In this document: positions 1-6,510 of the stretch, piece by piece
Position numbering within the stretch: position 1 is the stretch's first letter
Layout of the letters: each line of letters opens with the position of its first letter
DNA from: Flavobacteriales bacterium UBA2798
GTDB taxonomy: Bacteria; Bacteroidota; Bacteroidia; Flavobacteriales_D; UBA2798
Length of the DNA: 9,311 nt
Reading direction: 5' to 3'
Assembly: GCA_002351955.1 (NCBI GenBank)
Contig: DEHO01000043.1
Span: 1 to 9,311, forward strand
Made by a program: the position numbers and the translations under genes
Notes under the pieces: generated by a model
Seen by the model: the letters and a program-made list of their open reading frames with translations, nothing else
Database searches by the model: none
Told to the model about the DNA's origin: nothing

Positions 1-1
1 G

Positions 2-85
2 AATGCAATTGAACCATTAGATGAATTAAACCAAAACAATTTTATTTTGTTTATTCGTGACAGACTTCAAAAATGTATTACATGA
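2..85 (+). CDS. C-terminal fragment of an unidentified protein (5' truncated by window edge)
   Basis: An open frame runs from the window edge to a TGA at 83-85, giving 27 residues that end in FIRDRLQKCIT. There is no start inside the window, so this would be the tail of a gene beginning upstream. The reason to believe it is real is the junction: its stop overlaps the ATG at 82 of the next gene in an ATGA arrangement, the usual sign of translational coupling in an operon. The fragment mixes hydrophobic and charged residues, compatible with a soluble protein's C-terminus, but is too short to assign to a family. A chance open frame of this length cannot be excluded. Confidence 0.4.
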   Translation, partial: NAIEPLDELNQNNFILFIRDRLQKCIT

Positions 86-714
86 AAGGATTAATCGCAT
101 TAATTATGTTTGTAGGTTGTCAGAATCATGCGCAGCCATCTCAAGAAAATTCTAATTTTACAAATATGGAAACCAACATAGCTACAGACACAGCTTTATT
201 TGGCACAGGATGTTTTTGGTGTACAGAAGCTGTTTTTGAAACAATTGATGGCGTCATCTCAGCAACATCAGGCTATTCCGGTGGTACAGTTGCTAACCCA
301 AGTTATCAGCAGGTTTGTACGGGAAACACCGGACATGCAGAGTGTATTCAGATAGTATTTGATCCAAGCAAAATAACCTATGATGAATTGCTGGAAGTGT
401 TTTGGGAAAGTCATGACCCAACTACATTGAACAGGCAAGGTGCTGATGTAGGTACTCAATACCGTTCTGTTATCTTTTTTTATAATGACATGCAGAAGCA
501 AACTGCAGAGAACTACAAGAAAAAACTGAATGAGGAAAATGCATTCGGGAAACCGATAGTAACTGAAATTACTGCAGCGCAACAATTTTACCCTGCAGAA
601 AATTACCATCAGGAGTATTTTAAACTGAATGGACATGAACCATACTGTCAGTTTGTAATACAGCCTAAGGTAGAAAAGATAAGGAAAATTTTCAGTTCAA
701 AAATCAAGCAATAA
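82..714 (+). CDS. msrA: Peptide-methionine (S)-S-oxide reductase MsrA, probable lipoprotein
   Basis: MsrA reduces the S-epimer of methionine sulfoxide in oxidised proteins back to methionine, with reducing power normally from thioredoxin. Numbered from the ATG at 82 (210 residues), the catalytic motif GCFWC lies at 43-47, with Cys44 as the nucleophile. GYSGG (64-68), GNTGHAE (81-87), HDPTTLNRQGADVGTQYRS and FYPAENYHQEY are further family signatures, and Cys189 in EPYCQF is the likely resolving cysteine. The N-terminus, MKGLIALIMFVGC, resembles a lipoprotein signal peptide with Cys13 as the lipidated residue, followed by a polar linker of about 25 residues, so the enzyme probably acts in the periplasm or on the membrane. 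An in-frame ATG at 73 is also possible; I prefer 82 because its ATGA overlaps the upstream stop and it leaves a lysine followed directly by the hydrophobic stretch. The stop lies only 6 bases from the end of the convergent gene. Confidence 0.95.
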   Translation: MKGLIALIMFVGCQNHAQPSQENSNFTNMETNIATDTALFGTGCFWCTEAVFETIDGVISATSGYSGGTVANPSYQQVCTGNTGHAECIQIVFDPSKITYDELLEVFWESHDPTTLNRQGADVGTQYRSVIFFYNDMQKQTAENYKKKLNEENAFGKPIVTEITAAQQFYPAENYHQEYFKLNGHEPYCQFVIQPKVEKIRKIFSSKIKQ

Positions 715-720
715 ATGAAG

Positions 721-1599
721 CTATTTCTTTTTTAATAGAGCTTTGCGCAGTTGTGCACTTGTTTTTCTGTTGCCATCATGACTCCATCCCGGAGGGCCGA
801 AGATGTACATGAATTTTGCCTTGAATGTTGGTGCATTTCTAACATCATCAGCGATGCTTTTGAATTCATGAAAAATTACTGTTCGCGGATCGTGTGATTC
901 GATGTTTTTCGTAATACCGTAAACCACCTGTTCTGTTTCTTTCTCGTAGGTGCCGAATAGCTTGTCCCAGATATTGAGAAACATCCCCATATTCTTATCA
1001 AGGTAACGCACATTGCTTCCATGATGCACACGGTGTTGTGAAGGGGAAATAAAAAGATAATCGAGAGGTCCGAAATTCTTTACGTACTGTGTATGCAGAA
1101 AAACACCGTAAAGCTGAGTTACCGAATAGGCGAAAAAAATATCCTCCACTCGAAAACCACCAAGCACCATCGGGATAAAATAAAGAAAACGATAAAGGGG
1201 CTCAAACAAGGAAGAGCGTAATCCAACCGTTAAATTGTATTCCTGCGAATTGTGATGCGTTACATGAACCGCCCAGAATAAACGGACATAATGATCGACA
1301 TAGTGAATGGTCCAAAAAGTCAGATCCTCGAATACAAAGAGCAAAATCCAGTAGATAACCGAATACTCCCATTCAAAAAAACGCACAGTAAGCAGCTCCG
1401 TAAAAAAGTAAAGCGCGACAATCCTCATCCCCAGATCAATTCCGGTATTGATGATCATGAGATACATGTTCTCCCAAAACCCAAGCGAAGAATAGCGGTG
1501 ATTGCGCTGCGCATTCGAGACAATGATCTCCAATCCGATAAATATCACAAACAGCGGAGTGGTGATCAGAAATAGAACGGTCTCGTTAAAATTCTGCAT
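721..1599 (-). CDS. Sterol desaturase / fatty acid hydroxylase superfamily membrane protein
   Basis: This is an integral-membrane di-iron oxygenase-type protein of about 292 residues. Numbered from the ATG at 1599, the histidine clusters that bind the two irons are HYVDH (99-103), HVTHH (112-116) and QHRVHH (188-193), with another histidine at 169. Hydrophobic segments fall near residues 5-27, 45-70, 80-98 and 135-165, and the clusters face the cytoplasm in known relatives. The C-terminal part after NIWDKLFGTYE is a soluble tail. Family members hydroxylate or desaturate sterols, fatty acids, carotenoids or alkylglycerols; the substrate cannot be read from sequence, and in this phylum the protein is usually annotated only as sterol desaturase family. 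The frame can be extended to a TTG at 1614, but the ATG at 1599 is a better start because it places a TAnnTTTG element just outside the gene. It converges on msrA and diverges from the LysE-type gene. Confidence 0.9.
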   Translation of the reverse strand: MQNFNETVLFLITTPLFVIFIGLEIIVSNAQRNHRYSSLGFWENMYLMIINTGIDLGMRIVALYFFTELLTVRFFEWEYSVIYWILLFVFEDLTFWTIHYVDHYVRLFWAVHVTHHNSQEYNLTVGLRSSLFEPLYRFLYFIPMVLGGFRVEDIFFAYSVTQLYGVFLHTQYVKNFGPLDYLFISPSQHRVHHGSNVRYLDKNMGMFLNIWDKLFGTYEKETEQVVYGITKNIESHDPRTVIFHEFKSIADDVRNAPTFKAKFMYIFGPPGWSHDGNRKTSAQLRKALLKKK

Positions 1600-1603
1600 A
1601 GCA

Positions 1604-1636
1604 CAAATGTACAAAAGGTAAACAAATCAAAGGCAA
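1604..1636 (-). promoter_or_regulatory. Candidate Bacteroidota-type promoter of the sterol desaturase gene
   Basis: On the minus strand TACATTTG (1604-1611) fits the -7 consensus TAnnTTTG of the Bacteroidota housekeeping sigma factor. A TTG at 1634-1636 lies 22 bases upstream, inside the known 17-23 range. The -7 box ends only 4 bases before the ATG at 1599, so the transcript would be nearly leaderless, which is unusual and lowers confidence. Confidence 0.35.
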
Positions 1637-1722
1637 TATGAATTCAGCATGAATGCAGAAAAGCCTTAGCTTAGCAGAAAAATTCTACCCTGGAAGCTCT
1701 TCTGATAGGATTAGGCACCGGA

Positions 1723-2316
1723 ATGGTGATGAGCATTATGCTTGGGACAGTTTTTTTTGCCCTCATCCAAAATTCCATCGATTACGGCTTTCGAACCGGA
1801 ATCTATATTGCCAGCGGAGTCATTGCATCCGACATCATCCTCATTATCATTTCACTATTCGGCGCTAGTTTAATTCCTGAAGGGGGTAAAGTAGAATTTG
1901 TAATACGTGCAATTGGAGCTGTGTTTTTAATGACATACGGACTGCTAAATCTTCGCAAGAAAAAAGAAGTGCAATTTCCGGAAACCACCGAACAACACAA
2001 ATTTCAATATTTCGCTTTAGGTTTTGTATTGAATATCATCAATCCTGCTAATTTATTCTGGTGGATAGCAGTAAGCGCAAACCTGAAAGCCGTTGCCGCT
2101 TATTCCACCGTTGAAACTGGTTTGTACTATACCGGAGCACTAAGCGGAATATTTGGCGTAGAAGTGCTGATTGCATATTTAGCCACCACACTCAAAAAAT
2201 TCATCACAAAACGCTTTCTGCGCAATGTCGATATTGTGGTAGGGATCCTGTTTATTGGTTTCTCGATTGCGCTTTTCTGGCCGGTAGTAAATGCCTGGCT
2301 TGAATTATACAGGTAA
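1723..2316 (+). CDS. LysE/RhtB-type translocator family protein, N-terminus uncertain
   Basis: This is a small polytopic membrane protein, 197 residues from the ATG at 1723. It has about six hydrophobic segments (near 1-16, 25-50, 57-75, 95-118, 132-155 and 168-190) and the conserved NPANLFWW (107-114) in the fourth. Family members export amino acids or other small solutes using the proton gradient; the substrate here is unknown. The ATG at 1723 falls inside the first membrane helix. The same frame stays open upstream to a TAG at 1672-1674 and encodes STLEALLIGLGTG directly before M1, which looks like the normal start of this family and completes helix 1. No ATG, GTG or TTG lies in that extension; the nearest unconventional candidate is a CTG at 1690. 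Either a rare start is used or a one-base shift separates it from ATG 1653 (see findings). It diverges from the desaturase and converges with the CapA-like gene. Confidence 0.8.
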   Translation: MVMSIMLGTVFFALIQNSIDYGFRTGIYIASGVIASDIILIIISLFGASLIPEGGKVEFVIRAIGAVFLMTYGLLNLRKKKEVQFPETTEQHKFQYFALGFVLNIINPANLFWWIAVSANLKAVAAYSTVETGLYYTGALSGIFGVEVLIAYLATTLKKFITKRFLRNVDIVVGILFIGFSIALFWPVVNAWLELYR

Positions 2317-2429
2317 AGACTGTACAGTTATTTTCATTGAGGAAATACCACTAAACTTCTAGTGAATTGATAAAAAGAAAACGTTCTTCAATGTGCCGAA
2401 TTGCGTTCTCCGTCAGCAATAGAATTTCA
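2317..2429. other. Convergent intergenic spacer, no clear terminator
   Basis: This 113-base spacer separates the 3' ends of the LysE-type and CapA-like genes, where terminators for both would be expected. The only dyad found by eye is CACTA-AACTTC-TAGTG at 2349-2364, a 5-bp AT-rich stem without a following T-run. I do not call it a terminator. Confidence 0.4.
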
Positions 2430-3800
2430 TCAGTAATTCAAAAACATCTTTCTGAATTTTTTTAGTTCTTCCAGTTCTATATTATCCGGATTTAAAAAAT
2501 CGTCGGCCTTTTTGAATTTTAATGATTCAATTGCTCCGCCGCTTTTTTCGGCCTGCATATACCATAATTGCGGAATCACCTGCAACACTCTTGTTTCATT
2601 CCCTCTTTTTCCGATTTTCATTTTCACTACAAGTGGTAAATGGCACCACTTGAAAATATCATATGCAACGAAATCACCCATTGAATAAATGATCGTGCTT
2701 TGTTTTTCAATGCCCGTAAAGGGATCGATAAATAAAAAATACTCCAATGGTTGCGGATTATGCGGGTGTCCGCCCAGAACGACATCTATTCCGGTTTGGC
2801 GGCAAATCTCCCGCATATTGGTTACCGTATGCATTGAAGGATAAGGTTGATACGCACAACCCATATGAAGATGCGCAACAAGAAGATCTGCACCTTTCGC
2901 TCTCGCATTTTTTGCCTGAAGCACCAAACGTGAAATATCAGGATTGGATTTGTTCAATGGCAAATGATCCACTCTCCACTCTTCACCATGCAACAATTGT
3001 TCTGCGTTGAGTGAAAAGGTAGCTGCAAGAAACGCAACTTTAATTCCGTTTCGATCCAGTATCGGAACAGCATGCAAATCATCGGGCAGATGACGCGCTC
3101 CGCAATAGGCAATGTTCTTTTCACGTAACATCCGTAGCGTTGCTTCCAATCCCTGTGTTCCCTGATCAAGTGAATGATTGTTGGCAACAGAAAGCACATC
3201 GTAACCCTTGTGTTTTTTGTTTCCGGAAAACACCTCCATCATTTCTTCACTTGCATTAAAATACATGTGGTTCAGCATGACTTCAGGTACAAGTCCCGGT
3301 TTTTTATTGAGTACAACAGGGGTTTCCAGATTCGCAGTGACGATATCCGCAGAAAAGAACTCCTCCCCAACCTCATCCCAAAGCCCTTTACAAACCCCGG
3401 CATTGATAGAAGCATAAGGCATCAGATCGCCACCGGAATGAATTGTAATCACCTTTTCCGGAATAAATTCTGCATCATTACATAGCGATCCGGCATGCGA
3501 ACGAAAATGTGTTTCCAATCCAGATCCGGGATCGGCTTTGATAATGGCTCTGTAATAGTATTTGTGACTAAAATAAATCAACTCCCTGCGCTTCATATGC
3601 AGCGGGTCTTCATGATGCTCGGGCCAAACAGCATCCCAGTCGCGCCCGCCTAATAAGCGTCGCAAGGTAAACGCCATCCGTAAAACCGTCAATTTGAGTT
3701 TACCCCAAAACGACCAGGCTTCAACGGGACGGTATTTTTTTCTGTTGAACAAATCCCTTACATTTAATTCACTCAAAAATAGGATTAATCCCTCCTCCAT
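2430..3800 (-). CDS. CapA family protein (PGA_cap, metallophosphatase fold)
   Basis: This 456-residue protein resembles CapA/PgsA, first known from poly-gamma-glutamate capsule synthesis and structurally a calcineurin-like metallophosphatase. The conserved blocks occur in order: GGDLMP (123-128), ANLETP (156-161), ANNHSLDQGTQGLEAT (206-221), VAHLHMGCAYQPYPS (308-322), GGHPHNPQPLE (343-353) and SMGDFV (373-378). They supply the aspartate, asparagine and histidine residues expected for metal binding. Unlike many CapA proteins, it has about 120 residues before the first motif, rich in Arg, Lys, Trp and His, and no N-terminal signal peptide or clear membrane anchor, so it may be cytoplasmic. It has no capB, capC or other capsule genes beside it, so a role in poly-glutamate synthesis is not supported; a phosphoesterase or another envelope role is as likely. 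Its ATG (3798-3800) is 3 bases from the ATG of the divergent gene. Confidence 0.9.
   Translation of the reverse strand: MEEGLILFLSELNVRDLFNRKKYRPVEAWSFWGKLKLTVLRMAFTLRRLLGGRDWDAVWPEHHEDPLHMKRRELIYFSHKYYYRAIIKADPGSGLETHFRSHAGSLCNDAEFIPEKVITIHSGGDLMPYASINAGVCKGLWDEVGEEFFSADIVTANLETPVVLNKKPGLVPEVMLNHMYFNASEEMMEVFSGNKKHKGYDVLSVANNHSLDQGTQGLEATLRMLREKNIAYCGARHLPDDLHAVPILDRNGIKVAFLAATFSLNAEQLLHGEEWRVDHLPLNKSNPDISRLVLQAKNARAKGADLLVAHLHMGCAYQPYPSMHTVTNMREICRQTGIDVVLGGHPHNPQPLEYFLFIDPFTGIEKQSTIIYSMGDFVAYDIFKWCHLPLVVKMKIGKRGNETRVLQVIPQLWYMQAEKSGGAIESLKFKKADDFLNPDNIELEELKKFRKMFLNY
3759..3766 (+). promoter_or_regulatory. Weak candidate -7 element for the 551-residue protein gene
   Basis: TACATTTA differs at one base from the TAnnTTTG consensus and lies 37 bases before the ATG at 3804, inside the 5' coding end of the opposite gene. 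No TTG occurs at the expected 17-23 base distance upstream, so support is weak. Confidence 0.2.
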
Positions 3801-3803
3801 CCA

Positions 3804-5459
3804 ATGAAAAAATTGACTCCTTTTTCTGTACTACTTCAACACTTTGAAAAAGCACAACGGCAATTTGGCAACGATGCCAATAGGCAAACGCTAAGTGCTT
3901 TGGAAGAGTTACAATCGTGCAAACTCGATAATCCCAAACTTTTTCAACGGTATGCTGATGCTTTGCTTTTTACAGTTGCCTATCCGGGAAGCGAGGATAT
4001 CGCATTTGCAGCTGAAGGAGAGATGGGTCGTCTTTTTCGTGCCTGCGAAAAATGGAGTGGTAAAAAAGGAGCAGAAGCATTATACAACTCAGCATTACCG
4101 GGAACAGAAGTATGCGCTACTTATTCGTTAACCCACAACGAATGGTTGTTGAATCGTTATGGAAAAAATGTTTCGCTCTACGAAGAAGACCTCAACACCG
4201 AAGAAATTATCAAACACCTCCAACATGCACTCGATCCGGTTGAACTGGAAGTTTACAACGAAGGCCTCGATGATTGGGACACCTGGAAAAATGAGATTGC
4301 CGGATTTAAAGAAGATGCCCATCGCACGCTGGATTTTTTAGTAGGACAAACAGCATTGCTGAAAGGAACTCTTGGCTGGAAAGAATCGCTCTTTTCTTCT
4401 TTCCATACTTTTACGAATTGGCAAACAAAAAAAGATGATCCTCTTTTTTACGGAGCGCGTATTCACTTTTCTCCTTCGTTTATTCACCGAAGCGGCATAC
4501 TGAAAAAAATGACCATTGGCGAAGCGCTGGAACAAGGTCAGCCAAAAGCAATAAAACTTAATCCCGAAGACCGAAACAAACTGGTTGATATTGGAAAAGC
4601 AGTTCTGGGATCTCTGATGCGGGAAACCGATCCGATAACATACGCGCAAGTGCAGGAAACAGAATATTTCGACATGGGCAGAGGCGTTGGAATCGCATTG
4701 TATTACATGGTTCCTGAAATGAAAATGACCTTGCAATCTTACGTGGGTTATCTCCTGTTCAAAAACGGAGCTCCCTGCGCATACGGCGGAGGATGGTTGT
4801 TCAATAACGAATCAGGATTTGGAGTAAATATTTTTCCGCCTTACCGCGGAGGTGAATCGGCAAATATTGTTTGTCAGCTGCTGCGTTTGTATGCACTTCA
4901 TTTTAATGCGAACACTTTTACCGTTGACCCCTATCAAATCGGTCTTGGTAATCCTGAAGGAATTCAGTCGGGCAGTTTTTGGTTTTATTACCGACTTGGT
5001 TTTCGTCCGGAACAATCCGAATTACGCAAACTTGCGGAAAGCGAATTCAAAAAAATTGCTGCAAAAACCGATTACCGCAGCAATGAAAAAACACTTTTAA
5101 GGCTTGCTCATTCCACCATGCGTTGGACACATCCCGATCGTAAGGAAAAGAACTTCCTCTCAGCTGAAAAAATTGCCGAAAAAACACGAACCCACATCAA
5201 CAAAAAACATCAGGGCGATCGTGGAAAAGCAACAGTTAGCGCATTAATAAAAATCAGGGAAAATACCGGTAGAGATCATTTCAATCCGCTTGCTGCGAAA
5301 ATTGCAACTACACTTGATGCGGCAGGTTTACTGGATAAAACAGATCCTGAAATCCTGAATGAATTTCTGGAAGCGTACAGACTCAAATCGCAATACGAAC
5401 GCGAATACATACTCGCATCGCAAGAATTTCCTGAAATTTTTGAACCGTTGAAACGTTAG
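3804..5459 (+). CDS. Uncharacterised 551-residue protein with a GNAT-like region
   Basis: I do not recognise this protein as a named family. It is soluble, with no signal peptide or membrane helix. Residues 1-200 look mostly helical and rich in charged and aromatic residues. The part near 285-402 reads like a GCN5-type N-acetyltransferase fold. YVGYLLFKNGAPCAYGGG (313-330) resembles the central beta hairpin. FPPYRGGESANIVCQLLRLY (344-363) sits where the acetyl-CoA-binding loop and helix would be. SFWFYYRLGFRPEQ (391-404) matches the usual closing block, in which an aromatic helix is followed by LGFRP. A charged helical tail follows to 551. The loop YRGGES is not a classical R/Q-x-x-G-x-G/A, so catalytic activity is uncertain. 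It starts 3 bases from the divergent CapA-like gene, and its stop is 4 bases from the end of the convergent kinase gene. The GNAT assignment is pattern-based inference; the gene itself is secure. Confidence 0.85.
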   Translation: MKKLTPFSVLLQHFEKAQRQFGNDANRQTLSALEELQSCKLDNPKLFQRYADALLFTVAYPGSEDIAFAAEGEMGRLFRACEKWSGKKGAEALYNSALPGTEVCATYSLTHNEWLLNRYGKNVSLYEEDLNTEEIIKHLQHALDPVELEVYNEGLDDWDTWKNEIAGFKEDAHRTLDFLVGQTALLKGTLGWKESLFSSFHTFTNWQTKKDDPLFYGARIHFSPSFIHRSGILKKMTIGEALEQGQPKAIKLNPEDRNKLVDIGKAVLGSLMRETDPITYAQVQETEYFDMGRGVGIALYYMVPEMKMTLQSYVGYLLFKNGAPCAYGGGWLFNNESGFGVNIFPPYRGGESANIVCQLLRLYALHFNANTFTVDPYQIGLGNPEGIQSGSFWFYYRLGFRPEQSELRKLAESEFKKIAAKTDYRSNEKTLLRLAHSTMRWTHPDRKEKNFLSAEKIAEKTRTHINKKHQGDRGKATVSALIKIRENTGRDHFNPLAAKIATTLDAAGLLDKTDPEILNEFLEAYRLKSQYEREYILASQEFPEIFEPLKR

Positions 5460-5463
5460 TCGC

Positions 5464-6390
5464 TTACTCTACAAATTCAATATTGAAATCGACAAGCTCA
5501 ACGAAACTTTGAATGCGCGCATCGATTTCTGATTCTTTAAGATCGAGAATACGTTCTGTACCGAATTTCTCCACTGTAAAGGAAGCAAGCGATGAGCCTA
5601 TGATAATTGCACGCTTCATATTCTCGAAAGAGATATCCTTGGTGTGTGCAATAAAGCCAATGAATCCACCAGCAAATGTATCGCCCGCTCCGGTGGGATC
5701 CATTACTTCTTCCAACGGAAGTGCTGGCGCAAAGAACATGTGCTCCTTATCAAACAACAGGGCTCCGTGTTCTCCTTTTTTAATCACAACGTATTTTGGT
5801 CCCATGGTAAGGATCTTACGTGCTGCTTTCACCAGCGAATATTCTCCGGATAGCTGACGCGCTTCTTCATCGTTAATGGTGATAACGTCTACTTTCTTCA
5901 TCACTTCCTTAAGACTGTCCAATGCAATATCCATCCAGAAATTCATGGTGTCGAGCACAACCAGCTTCGGACGATTAGGCAATTGCTCGATGACACGCAT
6001 CTGAACTTTGGGATCAAGGTTTCCAAGCATCAGGAATTCACAATCTTTATAAGATTCCGGAACCTGCGGATCGAATGTTGCAAGTACATTTAACTGCGTA
6101 TCCAGCGTATCGCGTGAGTTAAGATCATAATGGTACTTACCAGCCCAGAAAAATGACTTCTCTCCTTTTTTGATCTGGAGTCCGGTAAGATCAATTCCTT
6201 TTCCTTTCAGCTTCTCGAGCATATCCATATCGTAATCGTCGCCGATAACACTGATCAGTTTGTTTTTCTTATTAAAATAAGAAGCGGCCAAAGCAATATA
6301 AGTTGCTGCTCCACCAACAATTTTATCGGTTTTTCCAAAAGGGGTTTCAATAGCATCGAACGCAACGGTTCCAACAATAAGAAGACTCAT
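5464..6390 (-). CDS. PfkB/ribokinase family carbohydrate (or nucleoside) kinase
   Basis: This 308-residue cytoplasmic kinase of the ribokinase superfamily transfers phosphate from ATP to a sugar or nucleoside hydroxyl. Numbered from the ATG at 6390, the N-terminal substrate-side signature GGAATY is at 26-31. The magnesium-associated NDEE (N-x-x-E type) is at 173-176. The C-terminal signature DPTGAGDTFAGG is at 231-242, with Asp237 as the catalytic base and the GAG backbone as the anion hole. The length is normal for the family. The frame extends 6 codons further to a TTG at 6408, but that would put the start inside the -7 promoter box, and the MSLLIVGTVAFDAIETPFG start is natural for the family, so ATG 6390 is chosen. 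The substrate cannot be deduced: ribokinase, adenosine kinase and fructokinase-like enzymes share these motifs. The gene is transcribed alone, divergent from the histidine kinase operon. Confidence 0.92.
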   Translation of the reverse strand: MSLLIVGTVAFDAIETPFGKTDKIVGGAATYIALAASYFNKKNKLISVIGDDYDMDMLEKLKGKGIDLTGLQIKKGEKSFFWAGKYHYDLNSRDTLDTQLNVLATFDPQVPESYKDCEFLMLGNLDPKVQMRVIEQLPNRPKLVVLDTMNFWMDIALDSLKEVMKKVDVITINDEEARQLSGEYSLVKAARKILTMGPKYVVIKKGEHGALLFDKEHMFFAPALPLEEVMDPTGAGDTFAGGFIGFIAHTKDISFENMKRAIIIGSSLASFTVEKFGTERILDLKESEIDARIQSFVELVDFNIEFVE

Positions 6391-6405
6391 AAAAAGTAAT
6401 TTTTG

Positions 6406-6433
6406 CAAAGATAAGAGAATGATCGGAATTCAA
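6406..6433 (-). promoter_or_regulatory. Bacteroidota-type promoter of the PfkB-family kinase gene
   Basis: On the minus strand TATCTTTG (6406-6413) is a perfect TAnnTTTG -7 box. A TTG at 6431-6433 lies exactly 17 bases upstream, within the known 17-23 range. The -7 box ends 15 bases before the ATG at 6390, leaving room for a short leader. This is the clearest promoter in the window. Confidence 0.6.
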
Positions 6434-6510
6434 GCCTGCCCTATCTGGCTGATTATAACTGACTTTCCGGAACATGGGGGTGTTTGGTTTTTCGCTATTT
6501 TTAAAGAAGT

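Noticed and set aside
268..636. A 122-codon minus-strand frame inside msrA
   Set aside because: The plus strand carries all MsrA motifs over this stretch, so the antisense frame is a by-product.
1653..1868. A 71-codon plus-strand frame starting at ATG 1653
   Set aside because: After about residue 10 its product (PGSSSDRIRHRNGDEHY...) is an out-of-frame reading of the LysE-type gene, with no membrane character. Only its first codons matter, as a possible lost start.
2349..2364. Inverted repeat CACTA-AACTTC-TAGTG in the convergent spacer
   Set aside because: The stem is only 5 bp, AT-rich and lacks a T-run, so it is too weak to call a terminator.
2430..3800. A poly-gamma-glutamate capsule locus
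   Set aside because: Only a CapA-like gene is present; no CapB ligase or CapC-like membrane gene lies beside it in the window.
4338..4736. A 132-codon minus-strand frame inside the unknown 551-residue gene
   Set aside because: Antisense reading of a well-supported gene; its composition (Cys, Phe and His rich) is unlike a real protein and it has no recognisable motif.
6496..6503. TATTTTTA just before the histidine kinase start as a -7 box
   Set aside because: It lacks the final G and has no TTG 17-23 bases upstream, and it sits only 7 bases from the ATG.
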